From: Glycocaulis alkaliphilus
Lineage (GTDB): Bacteria; Pseudomonadota; Alphaproteobacteria; Caulobacterales; Maricaulaceae
Length of the DNA: 64,000 nucleotides
Reading direction: 5' to 3'
NCBI RefSeq assembly: GCF_004000605.1
Contig: NZ_CP018911.1
Location: forward strand, 1,612,001-1,676,000
This document shows, piece after piece, positions 63,132 to 64,000 of this stretch. The notes below the pieces were generated by a model that saw only the letters and a list, made by a program, of their open reading frames with translations, was not told the origin of the DNA and made no database searches. A program made the translations under genes and the position numbers. Each line of letters starts with the position of its first letter. Within the stretch, counting starts at the first letter, position 1.

Positions 63132-64000
63132 TCAACCGATGACATCGCGATAAAGGCGCAACAGATTGGCGCCCATGATCTTGTCGGTGTCGCCCTGGCT
63201 ATAGCCCCGCGCCCGCAGCCCGTCCCGGATCACATTCATGCGTGCCGGCCCGTTCAACTGATCGATAAACAAGGGCCAGTCGGCATCATTGAAGGCCGCG
63301 CCCATCTCCCGGCGCAGCGATTCGAGATACTCCTCGCTCATCTCGATAACGCGGTGATCGCGGTCGCTGCCAATGGCTACATGCTCGATGCCGCACACAT
63401 TCACAGCATGGTCGATATGAGCGAAGTACGCCTCTAACGCGCCTTCGCGCCGGTCGGTGAGAAACGGGCGGATCTGGCAGATTCCCGTTACACCGCCGCG
63501 TTCGGCCACGGCCCGCAGATTCTCGTCGGTCGTGCTGCGGATATGCGGATGAACGGACCGGCACGATGCGTGGGAGTTGATGATCGGCACCGCTGAAGCC
63601 GCCACCGTTTCGGCCAGGGTCCGCATGCCCGCATGGGATACATCGATCAGCATGCTAACTTCGTTCATGCGCTCGACAAGCGCGTGGCCGAACAGGCTGA
63701 GACCGCCATCATTGGGCTCCCAGCATCCTGAACCGGCCCAGTTCTGGTCGTTATAGGTCATCTGTGCAGAGCGGACGCCCCGCTCATAAAAGGCATTGAC
63801 CCTGTCGAGATCGCGGCCGAACTGCGTGGTGTTCTGGAACAGGTAGAACACAGCGATACGGCTGTCACGGTGGGCCTGAAGGGCGTCGTCCGCCCGCGTC
63901 GCCTTGATGAACCAGTGCGGATTATCGGCGATGTGGGCATCGTATTCGTCCAACGCCTGAAGGGCGTCCTGGTAGGCGTCCTCTTCGTATTTGCGCGGAT
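63132..64000 (-). CDS. Membrane dipeptidase, peptidase M19 family (cut by window edge)
   Basis: The C-terminal 289 codons are in the window; the frame is open to the right edge, so the N-terminal metal site is missing. M19 features: RSAQMTYNDQNWAGSG, GHALVERMNEVSMLIDVSHA, VPIINSHASCRSVHPHIRST, and GIEHVAIGSDRDH, with metal-ligand histidines and an Asp. The family cleaves dipeptides using zinc. It is followed by the dyad and TonB receptor 2, possibly for uptake and use of peptides. Confidence 0.92.
   Translation of the reverse strand, partial: PRKYEEDAYQDALQALDEYDAHIADNPHWFIKATRADDALQAHRDSRIAVFYLFQNTTQFGRDLDRVNAFYERGVRSAQMTYNDQNWAGSGCWEPNDGGLSLFGHALVERMNEVSMLIDVSHAGMRTLAETVAASAVPIINSHASCRSVHPHIRSTTDENLRAVAERGGVTGICQIRPFLTDRREGALEAYFAHIDHAVNVCGIEHVAIGSDRDHRVIEMSEEYLESLRREMGAAFNDADWPLFIDQLNGPARMNVIRDGLRARGYSQGDTDKIMGANLLRLYRDVIG

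Overview
The window looks like chromosome from a high-GC alphaproteobacterium, probably an aquatic Maricaulales/Hyphomonadaceae-type bacterium. The basis is a complete Entner-Doudoroff set, TonB-fed polysaccharide use, an FnrL-type regulator with C-x2-C-x7-C spacing, a PHA module and very GC-rich core genes. The genus is an inference from gene content only.

Layout. (1) 1-6700: the end of an alkane hydroxylase gene followed by a two-domain rubredoxin, aldehyde dehydrogenase, GMC alcohol dehydrogenase, medium-chain acyl-CoA synthetase and AlkL porin, i.e. alkB(partial)-G-H-J-K-L in the order of the Pseudomonas putida GPo1 alk operon but without alkF. (2) 6701-8824: decayed insertion-sequence material, an IS66 TnpC relic and an IS3 relic, both with Trp-to-stop changes. 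(3) 8825-17513: a compact 8.7-kb integrated element with a P4-type integrase, an AlpA regulator, a replication-like winged-helix protein containing an iteron-like array, a ClpP-type prohead protease, an HK97 capsid protein and a tape-measure protein. No terminase, portal or lysis gene was found. It resembles a capsid-carrying phage satellite, or else a prophage remnant.

(4) 18225-40585: a sugar-acid catabolic region. zwf-pgl-edd-eda (Entner-Doudoroff) is followed by a 255-bp MITE-like insertion, a hydratase, a pectate lyase lipoprotein with a DctPQM TRAP transporter, mgsA, a TonB receptor, kduD-kduI-uxaC, a LacI-family regulator and uxaA-uxuB-kdgK. Six intergenic copies of TGACACCGGT stand before zwf, the lyase, the TonB receptor (two), uxaC and uxaA, and very likely define the LacI regulon. 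Together these genes take pectin and galacturonate to 2-keto-3-deoxygluconate, KDPG, pyruvate and glyceraldehyde-3-phosphate.

(5) 40734-47679: eight tightly overlapping genes for an Mrp-like cation/proton antiporter, ordered E-F-G-(A'/B)-C-D-D-D. The order follows archaeal Mbh modules, and the third antiporter-like subunit lacks the conserved TM5 glutamate. (6) 48007-60339: an FNR-type regulator with two good FNR boxes, a DUF2267 protein, a universal stress protein, a P-type cation ATPase, a MaoC-phosphotransacylase fusion, PHA synthase, phasin, an SDR dehydrogenase, acetate kinase and a baeRF-family protein. This looks like an oxygen-limitation, carbon-storage and energy module. (7) 60561-64000: a second TonB receptor and a truncated membrane dipeptidase, with two large perfect inverted repeats in the flanking DNA.

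No tRNA, rRNA or CRISPR array was recognised by eye.
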